From NCBI GenBank assembly GCA_900556975.1, contig USQZ01000036.1, forward strand, positions 1 through 17,446: a stretch of 17,446 bases of DNA. The letters run 5' to 3'. Origin of the DNA: an uncultured Clostridium sp. Its GTDB lineage: Bacteria > Bacillota > Clostridia > TANB77 > CAG-508. Made by a program: the position numbers and the translations under genes. Positions 1-5,832 of the stretch are shown here, one piece after another. The notes below the pieces were generated by a model. It was not told the DNA's origin. It worked only from the letters and a program-made list of their open reading frames with translations, and did not search any database. Positions within the stretch are counted from its first letter, which is position 1, and every line of letters begins with the position of its first letter.

Positions 1-1
1 T

Positions 2-202
2 GTGTTATTGAAGGAATATTTAGATTTGGATTATAAAGTGATTAAATCTGATAATCCCAATATGAATGAGTATCGATTTAAGGTGAGTGGAAAGTATGAG
101 GATTCATATTATAATGAGTTTACTTCGACATCATATTTAGAGGGACTTGTAAGGACTGTAGTTCAGGAAATGTATAGGAGTCAGAATAATTTGGATAGTT
201 AA
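2..202 (+). CDS. Unknown protein, probably the C-terminal part of a gene cut by the window edge
   Basis: An open frame runs from the first bases to a TAA at 200-202 (66 residues). Its GTG at base 2 cannot be assessed because no upstream sequence is available, so the gene probably starts to the left. The visible part is hydrophilic, rich in Tyr, Asn, Asp and Glu, and ends in a short helix-like stretch (LEGLVRTVVQEMYRSQ). There is no signal peptide, membrane segment or motif I recognise. It ends a few bases before the acetyltransferase region, so the two may be co-transcribed. Function unknown. Confidence 0.5.
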   Translation: MLLKEYLDLDYKVIKSDNPNMNEYRFKVSGKYEDSYYNEFTSTSYLEGLVRTVVQEMYRSQNNLDS

Positions 203-259
203 TCTTTGAGAGAAGTTTTAGATTTAAGAATTATAATAATAAAATATATGAGATATGTT

Positions 260-694
260 ATGCAAATTAAATATCTTGATAAGACTCCAACTGCGGATGA
301 GTTTAATCAGTTTACAGAAGCGGTTGGCTGGGGAAGACGTGAAAATGCTATTGTAGAAGAGGCTTTAAAACATACATTATATTCTGTTTGTGTGTATGAT
401 GAGGATAAATTGATTGGTTATGGAAGAATAATTGGTGATAAAACAATATTTTTACATATACATGATGTGATGATTCGACCAGAGTATCAAGGCATGGGAA
501 TTGGAACAGGTATAATGAATAAGATTTTAGATAAAGTCAATGTGTATAGAGGTGTGAATCCTGGTATAAGAGTTTGTTTAGGTGCTTCTAAAGGAAAAGA
601 AGGATTTTATGAGAAGTTCGGTTTTGTTGGTAGGCCTAATGAAAGTCTTGGCGCAGGGATGGTTTTTGATGCTAATAATATAAATATTAATTAA
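260..694 (+). CDS. GNAT family N-acetyltransferase
   Basis: A 144-residue single-domain GNAT protein, which would transfer an acetyl group from acetyl-CoA to an unidentified amine. The acetyl-CoA pyrophosphate loop is seen as RPEYQGMGIG (about residues 73-82, the Q-x-x-G-x-G pattern) after the beta-4 strand HIHDVMI. The C-terminal GFYEKFGF (115-122) is the usual last helix and strand. Length is normal for the family. The frame stays open upstream to a TTG at 206 and an ATG at 248. I chose 260 because MQIKYLDKTPT matches how such proteins usually begin, but no start has a good Shine-Dalgarno. Nothing shows the substrate. Confidence 0.85.
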   Translation: MQIKYLDKTPTADEFNQFTEAVGWGRRENAIVEEALKHTLYSVCVYDEDKLIGYGRIIGDKTIFLHIHDVMIRPEYQGMGIGTGIMNKILDKVNVYRGVNPGIRVCLGASKGKEGFYEKFGFVGRPNESLGAGMVFDANNININ

Positions 695-729
695 ATTTGA
701 GAAAGAATTTTAGAATAAAATTACAAAAC

Positions 730-758
730 TTGACAAAAAAAGAAAGAAAATATATAAT
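730..758 (+). promoter_or_regulatory. Sigma-A type promoter upstream of the DUF3892-like gene
   Basis: TTGACA at 730-735 and TATAAT at 753-758 are separated by 17 bp, a consensus vegetative promoter. It lies about 190 bp upstream of the start at 951, implying a long leader. The -10 box sits inside the left arm of a 14-bp inverted repeat (743-756 with 779-792). Confidence 0.75.
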
Positions 759-929
759 TGAAACGGCTAAATTTAAAATATATATTTTCTTTATAAATTT
801 ACAAAATGTTCTTTTGTATTATTAACTAATAAGAATATAACATTAGACTCCATTGATGTAAATAGTTTAAAGAAAAGTAATTAAAAGTTAATATTACTGA
901 AATATATTTGTGATATTTAGACTATTTAC
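743..929 (+). promoter_or_regulatory. Inverted repeats and possible structured 5' leader
   Basis: The 256 bp between the GNAT gene and the start at 951 hold no gene. They contain a perfect 14-bp inverted repeat AAAGAAAATATATA (743-756) / TATATATTTTCTTT (779-792) overlapping the promoter, and a nested pair further down: GTAAATAGT (858-866) with ACTATTTAC (921-929), enclosing AGTAAT (876-881) with ATTACT (893-898). The nested pair ends 9 bases before the ribosome binding site, so it could fold in the mRNA and affect translation. All arms are A/T-rich, so chance pairing is possible. Confidence 0.35.
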
Positions 930-950
930 AAAAGATTGGAGAAAAATACG

Positions 951-1175
951 ATGTCAAAGAAAAAATTAGTAGTTACTAAAGAAAATAAGACGGGAAGAAA
1001 TATAGAATTTCAAGATGTTGGAAATAACAGAAAGATGTCTAATACGGAATTGATTAAAAGACTAAAAACAGGTAACTCAATATATAATGAAGATTACTGT
1101 GTAAAGCATGATAAAAATGGTAATGAATATGTGTCTTCAAAACCTGATGAAAGTAAAAATAATAATTTAGGATAA
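951..1175 (+). CDS. DUF3892-like small protein
   Basis: A 74-residue protein starting at ATG 951 behind GGAG (938-941, 9-base spacing); an in-frame TTG at 936 lies within that binding site and is unlikely. The layout fits the small DUF3892 family: an N-terminal strand (KLVVTKENKTGRNIEFQDVG), a middle helix beginning MSNTELIKRLKTGN, and a C-terminal segment with the S-x-P-D motif and a final NNLG. The family has no established biochemical function. A strong terminator directly follows, so it is a single-gene unit. Base composition is A-rich like the next genes. Confidence 0.6.
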   Translation: MSKKKLVVTKENKTGRNIEFQDVGNNRKMSNTELIKRLKTGNSIYNEDYCVKHDKNGNEYVSSKPDESKNNNLG

Positions 1176-1181
1176 TGATGA

Positions 1182-1225
1182 GGAAAGAGCTTCATAAAAT
1201 TATGGGGTTTCTTTCCTTATTTTGT
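1182..1225 (+). terminator. Intrinsic terminator after the DUF3892-like gene
   Basis: GGAAAGAGCTTCAT (1182-1195) pairs with ATGGGGTTTCTTTCC (1202-1216) around a 6-base loop, with one bulge and several G-U pairs, followed by a T-rich tract (TTATTTTG). Confidence 0.7.
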
Positions 1226-1235
1226 TATGGAAATG

Positions 1236-1277
1236 TTTTGATATTAGATATATTTGAAAATATCTAATATATCAAAA
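1236..1277. promoter_or_regulatory. Inverted repeat upstream of the 1315 gene (possible operator)
   Basis: ATATTAGATAT (1241-1251) and ATATCTAATAT (1260-1270) form a perfect 11-bp inverted repeat with an 8-base spacer. Flanking TTTTG and CAAAA extend it past a 2-base bulge. No U-tract follows, so it is not a typical terminator. It lies where the promoter of the next gene should be, which suits an operator; that role is inferred. Confidence 0.35.
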
Positions 1278-1314
1278 AAATAATATGAAATTATATAAAA
1301 TAAGAGGTGAAAAA

Positions 1315-2070
1315 ATGTTATTTAAAAATTATATATATGTAAATGAAAAATTATTAGAAAAATTATCTAAGCAGTTAGGAATTAAAATAAGTTATGATAC
1401 TACTAAGCAAATAAACAAAAAGTTGGGGATTGGTGGATCACAAATTTTATTAGGCGCAGAAAAATTGCAGGTGAATACAGAAAATTTAAAAAATGATAAA
1501 TATGATTTATTGGAATTATTCGAAAAAAAAGTAACAGAAGATGAAACGGGAATCGTAGAATTCGATTTTGAAGATGCTAGTTATATTTTGCCAGGACAAT
1601 TAATTAAATTTACAGCTAAATTAGTGCAACCTAAAGGTAATGATAATCTTGAGTTAGTTACTTCGATTAAGCAAAATCCAATATTTTCTGGAATGGTAAA
1701 GGAGAACATAGATGTATCAAATGAAAATGATCAGAAGCTTGTGGATTTAATATTTGGGGAAGGTAATGATATACCAGTATATTTTTCAAATGATGAAAAT
1801 TATATAGTTGTATCTAATATAAGTACTGATTATTTGGATATAGAGTACGAGGATTTTTCGGATTTATATGATGAAGAAGTAACGGCTGTTTTATTAGTTG
1901 ATAGAAAGTTTTCAGAGCAACAAGAAGTAGTTTTAATGGACATAATGAAGGATATTTTTAAGATTGGGAGAGATTTGAGAAGAACAATGCCTAAAACAGA
2001 ACAAGAGAAATATATTATTAAAGAAAGAGGACCAGCAATTAAGGGAGAAATATTGGCTATGTATAATTAG
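1315..2070 (+). CDS. Uncharacterised 251-residue cytoplasmic protein
   Basis: Starts at ATG 1315 behind AGAGGTG (about 6-base spacing); an ATG at 1285 in the same frame has no binding site. No signal peptide or membrane segment is visible. The protein is acidic and probably alpha/beta: an N-terminal helical part (NEKLLEKLSKQLGI), then a strand-rich middle (TGIVEFDFEDASYILPGQLI; IPVYFSNDENYIVVSNIS), a strand AVLLVDRKFS, and a C-terminal basic helical tail (DIFKIGRDLRRTMPKTEQEK). The arrangement loosely recalls DUF6414-type proteins, but I cannot confirm it. It is followed after 47 bp by a small membrane protein. Leucine is mostly TTA, unlike the MutT gene further on, suggesting acquired DNA. 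Function unknown. Confidence 0.65.
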   Translation: MLFKNYIYVNEKLLEKLSKQLGIKISYDTTKQINKKLGIGGSQILLGAEKLQVNTENLKNDKYDLLELFEKKVTEDETGIVEFDFEDASYILPGQLIKFTAKLVQPKGNDNLELVTSIKQNPIFSGMVKENIDVSNENDQKLVDLIFGEGNDIPVYFSNDENYIVVSNISTDYLDIEYEDFSDLYDEEVTAVLLVDRKFSEQQEVVLMDIMKDIFKIGRDLRRTMPKTEQEKYIIKERGPAIKGEILAMYN

Positions 2071-2117
2071 AAATACTAATAAATTTATGTACAAAATTAT
2101 AGAAAGGAGTATGTTTA

Positions 2118-2480
2118 ATGAAACAAATAATGAAGCCAATTTTTGAATTATTAACTGGAGAATGTATATTGTTTGATAATGTTATTTATAATTATATTGG
2201 GTTAGGTATAGTTGGAGTTCTTGCTTTTGTTATTGCATGGAGATGTGTAGGAATGTTATATGATTATGGTATAATTGATGATAAGGAGACAGGTTCGATT
2301 ATTCATTGGTGTTTAAGATTAATTTCTTTTTTTGTAATATTTTATTTATTTAGTTGGATGATATGGCTAATCAATATTATAGATAGATACAAAAAAATAA
2401 TTTTAGTTGTATTAGTATTTTTAATTCTATTTGTTATTGGAATAATTATTATAAAGAGAATACTAAAAAAAAACATATAA
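2118..2480 (+). CDS. Small membrane protein with three predicted helices
   Basis: A 120-residue protein with a good binding site (GAAAGGAG about 10 bases before ATG 2118). Three hydrophobic segments are clear: about 26-46 (YIGLGIVGVLAFVIAWRCVG), 66-87 (LRLISFFVIFYLFSWMIWLI) and 92-114 (KIILVVLVFLILFVIGIIII), ending in a basic RILKKNI. The loop between helices 1 and 2 (LYDYGIIDDKETGSIIHW) resembles a pattern I have seen in other small uncharacterised bacterial membrane proteins, which I cannot name. It lies between two accessory genes in the same orientation and may be co-expressed with them. Not recognisable as a holin or toxin from sequence alone. Confidence 0.65.
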   Translation: MKQIMKPIFELLTGECILFDNVIYNYIGLGIVGVLAFVIAWRCVGMLYDYGIIDDKETGSIIHWCLRLISFFVIFYLFSWMIWLINIIDRYKKIILVVLVFLILFVIGIIIIKRILKKNI

Positions 2481-2577
2481 GAAGAAATGCATATTTATAA
2501 AGAAAAAGGCGGGAAAATTTGGAAAAGCAAGAGAAATTATTGATATTAATGCTGGAATTCTTAGTTCTGTAAATCCG

Positions 2578-2820
2578 GTGTTTGCTGTTACACCACTATT
2601 TACGTATGCTATTAATAGAGTATTAGGTTTGGCAAGTCCAGAACATATAAAAGAAAGATTAAGTGCGTTTAGTGATAGACTAGAAAAAAGAAAGATAACT
2701 ATTGAAGAATTTAAGGTTGAAATTAAAAAATTATCGGAACATGATGAATATATTGTTTTAAATTATTTAAGAGATATGTTATTAACATGTGTTCCAGAAA
2801 TGTTAGACATATATATATAG
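2578..2820 (+). pseudogene. N-terminal fragment of an interrupted gene
   Basis: From the GTG at 2578 this frame gives 80 residues ending at TAG 2818-2820, but the frame is open back to 2467 and codes sensibly (GKAREIIDINAGILSSVNPV directly precedes the GTG). The true N-terminus is thus probably upstream, yet no ATG, GTG or TTG occurs in frame between the TAA at 2464 and 2578. An ATG at 2487 and a TTG at 2519 lie in the two other frames and soon hit stops, suggesting a frameshift or lost start. The hydrophobic segment followed by amphipathic helices (IKERLSAFSDRLEKRKITIE) looks like the front of a helical protein. The next frame continues in register after the TAG. Function unknown. Confidence 0.5.
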
Positions 2821-3357
2821 GTGATTATAGATTTTATAATGAAAAAGAATTATAAAAATGGAGAAGAAATTTGTGAGATAATTAGTCAGTTAAATGTGAA
2901 TGATTTAAATCTTATGAAAAAAATAAAAAATTATATAGATAGCGAAAAGCAAGAAAGTAAACTTTTTAAGCAAGATGAAATACTAAAAAGCAAAGAAAAT
3001 GAAAGTGGATTAAAAAAGATAGTATTTCAAGATAGAAATATGATACTAGATGATAAATATACTATCTTTTGGAAAGAATTTGAAAGATATTATGATTTGA
3101 AGTCTGGAGAAATGGGATTAATATTACTTTTTAAAACTAAAAATGAAAATGGAATGGAATCAGACGAGTGGGCTCGTATTGGCAGATCTTTTTTAAAATT
3201 GCAAAACTTAGGAGTTTTAGAATTAGAATGTATAAATACGGTGGGAACTATTAATGTATTGAATATAGATAGATTTCATATTACTTTATTTGGAAGAGAA
3301 ATATTAGAATATATAGGAAAATGCTCGGATGTTATAGAATTAAAGAAATCAAAATAA
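2821..3357 (+). pseudogene. C-terminal part of the same interrupted gene
   Basis: This frame begins directly after TAG 2818-2820, in the same frame as the fragment before it. The junction reads VPEMLDIYI-stop-VIIDFIMKKNY, which looks like one continuous helix with a stop replacing a sense codon. If translated alone, ATG 2839 behind AGGTGA (2819-2824, about 14 bases away) is possible, giving 172 residues. There is a helical first half (EICEIISQLNVNDLNLMKKI) and a strand/helix C-terminal region from about DDKYTIFWKEFERYYDL to TLFGREILEYIG that could be a winged-helix-like fold. Whether it makes protein by reinitiation or is dead cannot be decided here. Function unknown. Confidence 0.5.
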
Positions 3358-3379
3358 TTTAGAGTAGTAGGTGATTGGG

Positions 3380-3772
3380 ATGATAAATGTTGTTGCGGCG
3401 GTTATAAAAAATGAAAAGGGAAAGATTTTGATAGCGCAAAGAAATTTGAAGAAATCGCAGGGAGGTTTGTGGGAGTTCCCTGGAGGAAAGATTGAGGTTG
3501 GTGAGTCGAGAGAAGCGGCTATTATAAGAGAGATTAAGGAAGAGTTGGCGATAGATATTTATGTAATGAATTACATAGGTGAGAAGATGTTTAATTATCC
3601 GGATAAGAATGTGAATTTGATTGCTCTTGAATGTGGAATTATTAATGGTGATATAAGGTTGCTTGAGCATGAAGATGCGAAGTGGGTAGGTTCGGATGAG
3701 TTGGAGAGGTTTGAGTTTTCACCGGCGGATATGTTTATTGTGGAGAAGTTAAGAAGGGATGAGTGTAAATGA
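3380..3772 (+). CDS. MutT-type Nudix hydrolase ((deoxy)nucleoside triphosphate pyrophosphohydrolase)
   Basis: 130 residues, starting at ATG 3380 behind AGGTG (about 6-base spacing); a GTG at 3371 lies within that site. The Nudix box is seen as G36-x5-E42-x7-R50-E51-x2-E54-E55 (GGKIEVGE ... REIKEELAI), with Ala57 in place of the usual Gly. The N-terminal MINVVAAVIKNEKGKILIAQR and the EFPGGK lead-in are typical of MutT and CTP pyrophosphohydrolase-type proteins, which hydrolyse NTPs or oxidised dNTPs to monophosphate and PPi using Mg2+. Exact substrate cannot be read from sequence. Its TGA overlaps the ATG of the ASCH gene by 4 bases, so the two are translationally coupled. Confidence 0.9.
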   Translation: MINVVAAVIKNEKGKILIAQRNLKKSQGGLWEFPGGKIEVGESREAAIIREIKEELAIDIYVMNYIGEKMFNYPDKNVNLIALECGIINGDIRLLEHEDAKWVGSDELERFEFSPADMFIVEKLRRDECK

Positions 3773-4167
3773 AAGTTTTGACAATTAAACAGCCATGGGC
3801 TACATTAATAATGCAAGGTGATAAGAGATTTGAGTTTAGAAGTTGGCAAACGAAGTATAGGGGAGATTTATTAATTCATGCTGGAAAGGGAATTGATAAG
3901 AAGGCTATGAAGAGGTTGGCTAAATATTTGCCGGATGAGATTCCTCTAGGTAAAATTTTAGGTAAAGTTACTTTGGTGGATTGTATAAGAATGTGCTCTG
4001 AATTTAAAGAGATGCTTTTGAAAGAGAATAGTGATATATATACTAAAAGTTCGTTTAGTGAAAACTTTGGTTGGCAAGTAGAAGATGTTCAAGTGTTTGA
4101 TGAGCCGATAGAGGCGAAGGGGCATTTGAGTTTGTGGGAGTATGATATTGATAATATAAGATTATAA
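3769..4167 (+). CDS. ASCH domain protein
   Basis: 132 residues that are almost entirely an ASCH domain, a PUA-like beta-barrel thought to bind RNA or modified nucleosides. Visible hallmarks are the N-terminal MKVLTIKQPWATLIMQGDKR, the FRSW and YRG-x-LLIHAGK strand segments (residues ~23-40) and the C-terminal HLSLWEYD. It overlaps the Nudix gene by 4 bases (ATGA). Coupling of a Nudix hydrolase and an ASCH protein suggests nucleotide or RNA quality control, as inference only. The last ~99 coding bases (4054-4152) recur at 5169-5267 on the far side of the hydrolase gene with about 7 mismatches. Confidence 0.85.
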   Translation: MKVLTIKQPWATLIMQGDKRFEFRSWQTKYRGDLLIHAGKGIDKKAMKRLAKYLPDEIPLGKILGKVTLVDCIRMCSEFKEMLLKENSDIYTKSSFSENFGWQVEDVQVFDEPIEAKGHLSLWEYDIDNIRL

Positions 4168-4192
4168 CCAATAAAACAAAGGAGGAGATTGT

Positions 4193-5167
4193 ATGTGTAC
4201 AGCTGCTACATATAAAACAAAAGATTTTTATTTTGGTAGGACGTTAGATTATGAATTTTCCTATGGAGATGAAATAACTATAACTCCAAGAAATTATGAG
4301 CTTAATTTTAGAATGAGAAAAAAGATAGAGAATCATTATGCAATGATTGGAATGGCGCATGTGGTGGGCGATTATCCATTGTATTATGATGCAATTAATG
4401 AGAAGGGATTAGGAATTGCAGGATTAAATTTTGTTGGAAATGCTTATTATAATGATTGTGCTGATGGAAAAGATAACATTGCTCAATTTGAATTGATTCC
4501 ATGGATTCTTTGCCAATGTGAAACTGTAAAAGAAGTAAGAGAGTTGTTGAAAAATATTAATATAACTAATGAGCCTTATAGTGAGAAGTTTCCATTGGCT
4601 CAGTTACATTGGATTATTGCAGATAAAAATGAAGCGATTACAGTTGAATCTATGAAGGATGGATTAAAGGTATATGATAACCCGGTTGGAGTTTTGACGA
4701 ATAATCCACCATTTGATAAGCAAATATTTGAATTGAATAAATATATAAATTTATCTCCTAAGTCACCTCAAAATAATTTTTCAAATAAATTAAATATGGA
4801 ATATTATAGTAGAGGTATGGGAGCTATTGGTTTACCTGGCGATTTGTCTTCACAATCAAGGTTTGTTAGAGTTAGTTTTGTAAAGATGAATTCGGTATCA
4901 GGTGATGATGAAAAGTCTAGTGTTAGCCAGTTTTTTCATATATTGAATTCAGTTGATCAACAACGTGGTTGTTGCGATGTTGGTGATGGTAAATATGAAA
5001 TAACAATTTATACTTCTTGTTGTAATGCTAGTAAGGGGATTTATTATTATACTACTTATAATAATCATCAGATTACTGGGGTGAATATGTTTAAAGAAAA
5101 TTTAGATGGAGATAAAATTATAAAATATCCAGTGATTGAGGATGGCTTAGTAAGATGGCAAAATTAA
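4193..5167 (+). CDS. Choloylglycine hydrolase family protein (bile salt hydrolase or penicillin V acylase type)
   Basis: 324 residues, the normal length, starting at ATG 4193 behind AGGAGG. This N-terminal nucleophile hydrolase needs Cys2, exposed by Met removal (MCTAAT). The other expected active-site residues are seen: Arg16 and Asp19 (FGRTLDY), Asn79 (GLNF), the LTNNP segment with Asn170/171, and Arg223/226 (SRFVR). The family cleaves linear amide bonds such as those of glycine- or taurine-conjugated bile acids, or penicillin V. A bile salt role fits a gut organism but is not proven. The loop YSRGMG (205-210) carries an S-R-G triplet. It has no signal peptide, so is probably cytoplasmic. 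It sits between the intact ASCH gene and a duplicated ASCH tail, suggesting insertion by recombination. Confidence 0.85.
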   Translation: MCTAATYKTKDFYFGRTLDYEFSYGDEITITPRNYELNFRMRKKIENHYAMIGMAHVVGDYPLYYDAINEKGLGIAGLNFVGNAYYNDCADGKDNIAQFELIPWILCQCETVKEVRELLKNINITNEPYSEKFPLAQLHWIIADKNEAITVESMKDGLKVYDNPVGVLTNNPPFDKQIFELNKYINLSPKSPQNNFSNKLNMEYYSRGMGAIGLPGDLSSQSRFVRVSFVKMNSVSGDDEKSSVSQFFHILNSVDQQRGCCDVGDGKYEITIYTSCCNASKGIYYYTTYNNHQITGVNMFKENLDGDKIIKYPVIEDGLVRWQN

Positions 5168-5168
5168 T

Positions 5169-5282
5169 TTTAGTGAAAACTATGGTTGGCAAGTAGAGGA
5201 TGTTCAAGTGTTTGATAATCCGATAGAGGCGAAGGGGCATTTGAGCTTGTGGGAATACGATATTGATGGTGAAAAAGAGTGA
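5169..5282 (+). pseudogene. Duplicated 3' fragment of an ASCH gene
   Basis: Bases 5169-5267 match 4054-4152 at about 92 of 99 positions, and the ASCH reading frame continues to a TGA at 5280-5282 (FSENYGWQVEDVQVFDNPIE ... then HLSLWEYDIDGEKE). It starts 2 bases after the hydrolase stop and has no start codon or N-terminal part, so it is a gene remnant. Most differences are synonymous (GAA/GAG, AGT/AGC, TAT/TAC, GAG/GAA), with F to Y and E to N changes, which fits a remnant of a second, once functional ASCH allele better than a recent copy. Confidence 0.85.
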
Positions 5283-5305
5283 TATTTTAATAGTTTGAGG
5301 AGTAT

Positions 5306-5346
5306 AAAGATCAATTGTTGGTTTTAATCAGCAATTGATCTTTTTT
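5306..5346 (+). terminator. Intrinsic terminator after the ASCH remnant
   Basis: AAAGATCAATTGTTG (5306-5320) pairs with CAGCAATTGATCTTT (5329-5343) through 15 bp with one G-U pair and an 8-base loop, followed by a T-run (5341-5346). It ends the Nudix/ASCH/hydrolase transcript. Confidence 0.85.
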
Positions 5347-5376
5347 ACGTGAAAAAATTAGTGAAATAAAAAATAC

Positions 5377-5405
5377 TTGACATCGTTACGTAACGATGAT
5401 AAAAT
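5377..5405 (+). promoter_or_regulatory. Promoter of the MerR-VIT/vWA operon with palindromic spacer operator
   Basis: TTGACA (5377-5382) and TAAAAT (5400-5405) are 17 bp apart. The 18-bp perfect palindrome CATCGTTACGTAACGATG (5381-5398) fills the spacer and shares its first two bases with the -35 box. MerR-family regulators bind dyads between the -35 and -10 elements, so this is very likely the autoregulatory operator of the next gene. The normal 17-bp spacing suggests repression or simple autoregulation rather than the 19-20 bp twisted-promoter activation of MerR itself. Confidence 0.8.
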
Positions 5406-5426
5406 AATGTCAAAGAGGTGAGAAGA

Positions 5427-5831
5427 ATGAAGTATAAGGTATCTGAACTTGCAGAAAAGGCTGGGGTTACAAAAAGGACAATTCATTATTATATAAGTAA
5501 GGGTTTATTGTTACCGCCTGAGGGGACGGGGATAAATAGTTTATATAATGATGAACACCTTGAGAGAATACTTCTAATTAAAAAGCTTCAAGCAGAGTAT
5601 ATGCCCTTGAATAAAATACGTGAGTATATTTTGGAAAATCCAAAAGAGAAGGTTTGTAAAAGTGCTAAAGAGGTGAAGGCTAAGATTATTAATAAGGAAG
5701 AGCGAGAGGTATACATTAGAGAAAATATATGTGACATATTTGAAATTCATTATTCGAAAGAAAATGAAGAGAAGTATGGATATATTATTGAAAATGTAAA
5801 AAAATATGTTGAAAAAATGATGGGGGATTAG
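5427..5831 (+). CDS. MerR family transcriptional regulator
   Basis: 134 residues, starting at ATG 5427 behind AGAGGTG; a GTG at 5418 overlaps that site. The N-terminal winged helix-turn-helix of the MerR family is clear: YKVSELAEKAGVTKRTIHYY, then ISKGLLLPP and the LYNDEHLERILLIKKLQ segment (to about residue 57). The C-terminal half is a helical, charged dimerisation/effector part with one cysteine in KVCKSAK and another in NICDIF, not the Cys cluster of metal sensors such as MerR or CueR. It should bind the palindrome in its own promoter. The stop is one base before the ATG of the VIT/vWA gene, so the two form one operon; effector unknown. Confidence 0.9.
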   Translation: MKYKVSELAEKAGVTKRTIHYYISKGLLLPPEGTGINSLYNDEHLERILLIKKLQAEYMPLNKIREYILENPKEKVCKSAKEVKAKIINKEEREVYIRENICDIFEIHYSKENEEKYGYIIENVKKYVEKMMGD

Positions 5832-5832
5832 T

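Noticed and set aside
743..929. A named riboswitch or T-box in the leader of the DUF3892-like gene
   Set aside because: No conserved aptamer or T-box core is seen; only short A/T-rich complementary segments.
2818..2820. Pyrrolysine or amber readthrough at the internal TAG
   Set aside because: TAG ends other intact genes in the window, no downstream insertion structure is evident, and the same gene also lacks a start codon, so decay is simpler.
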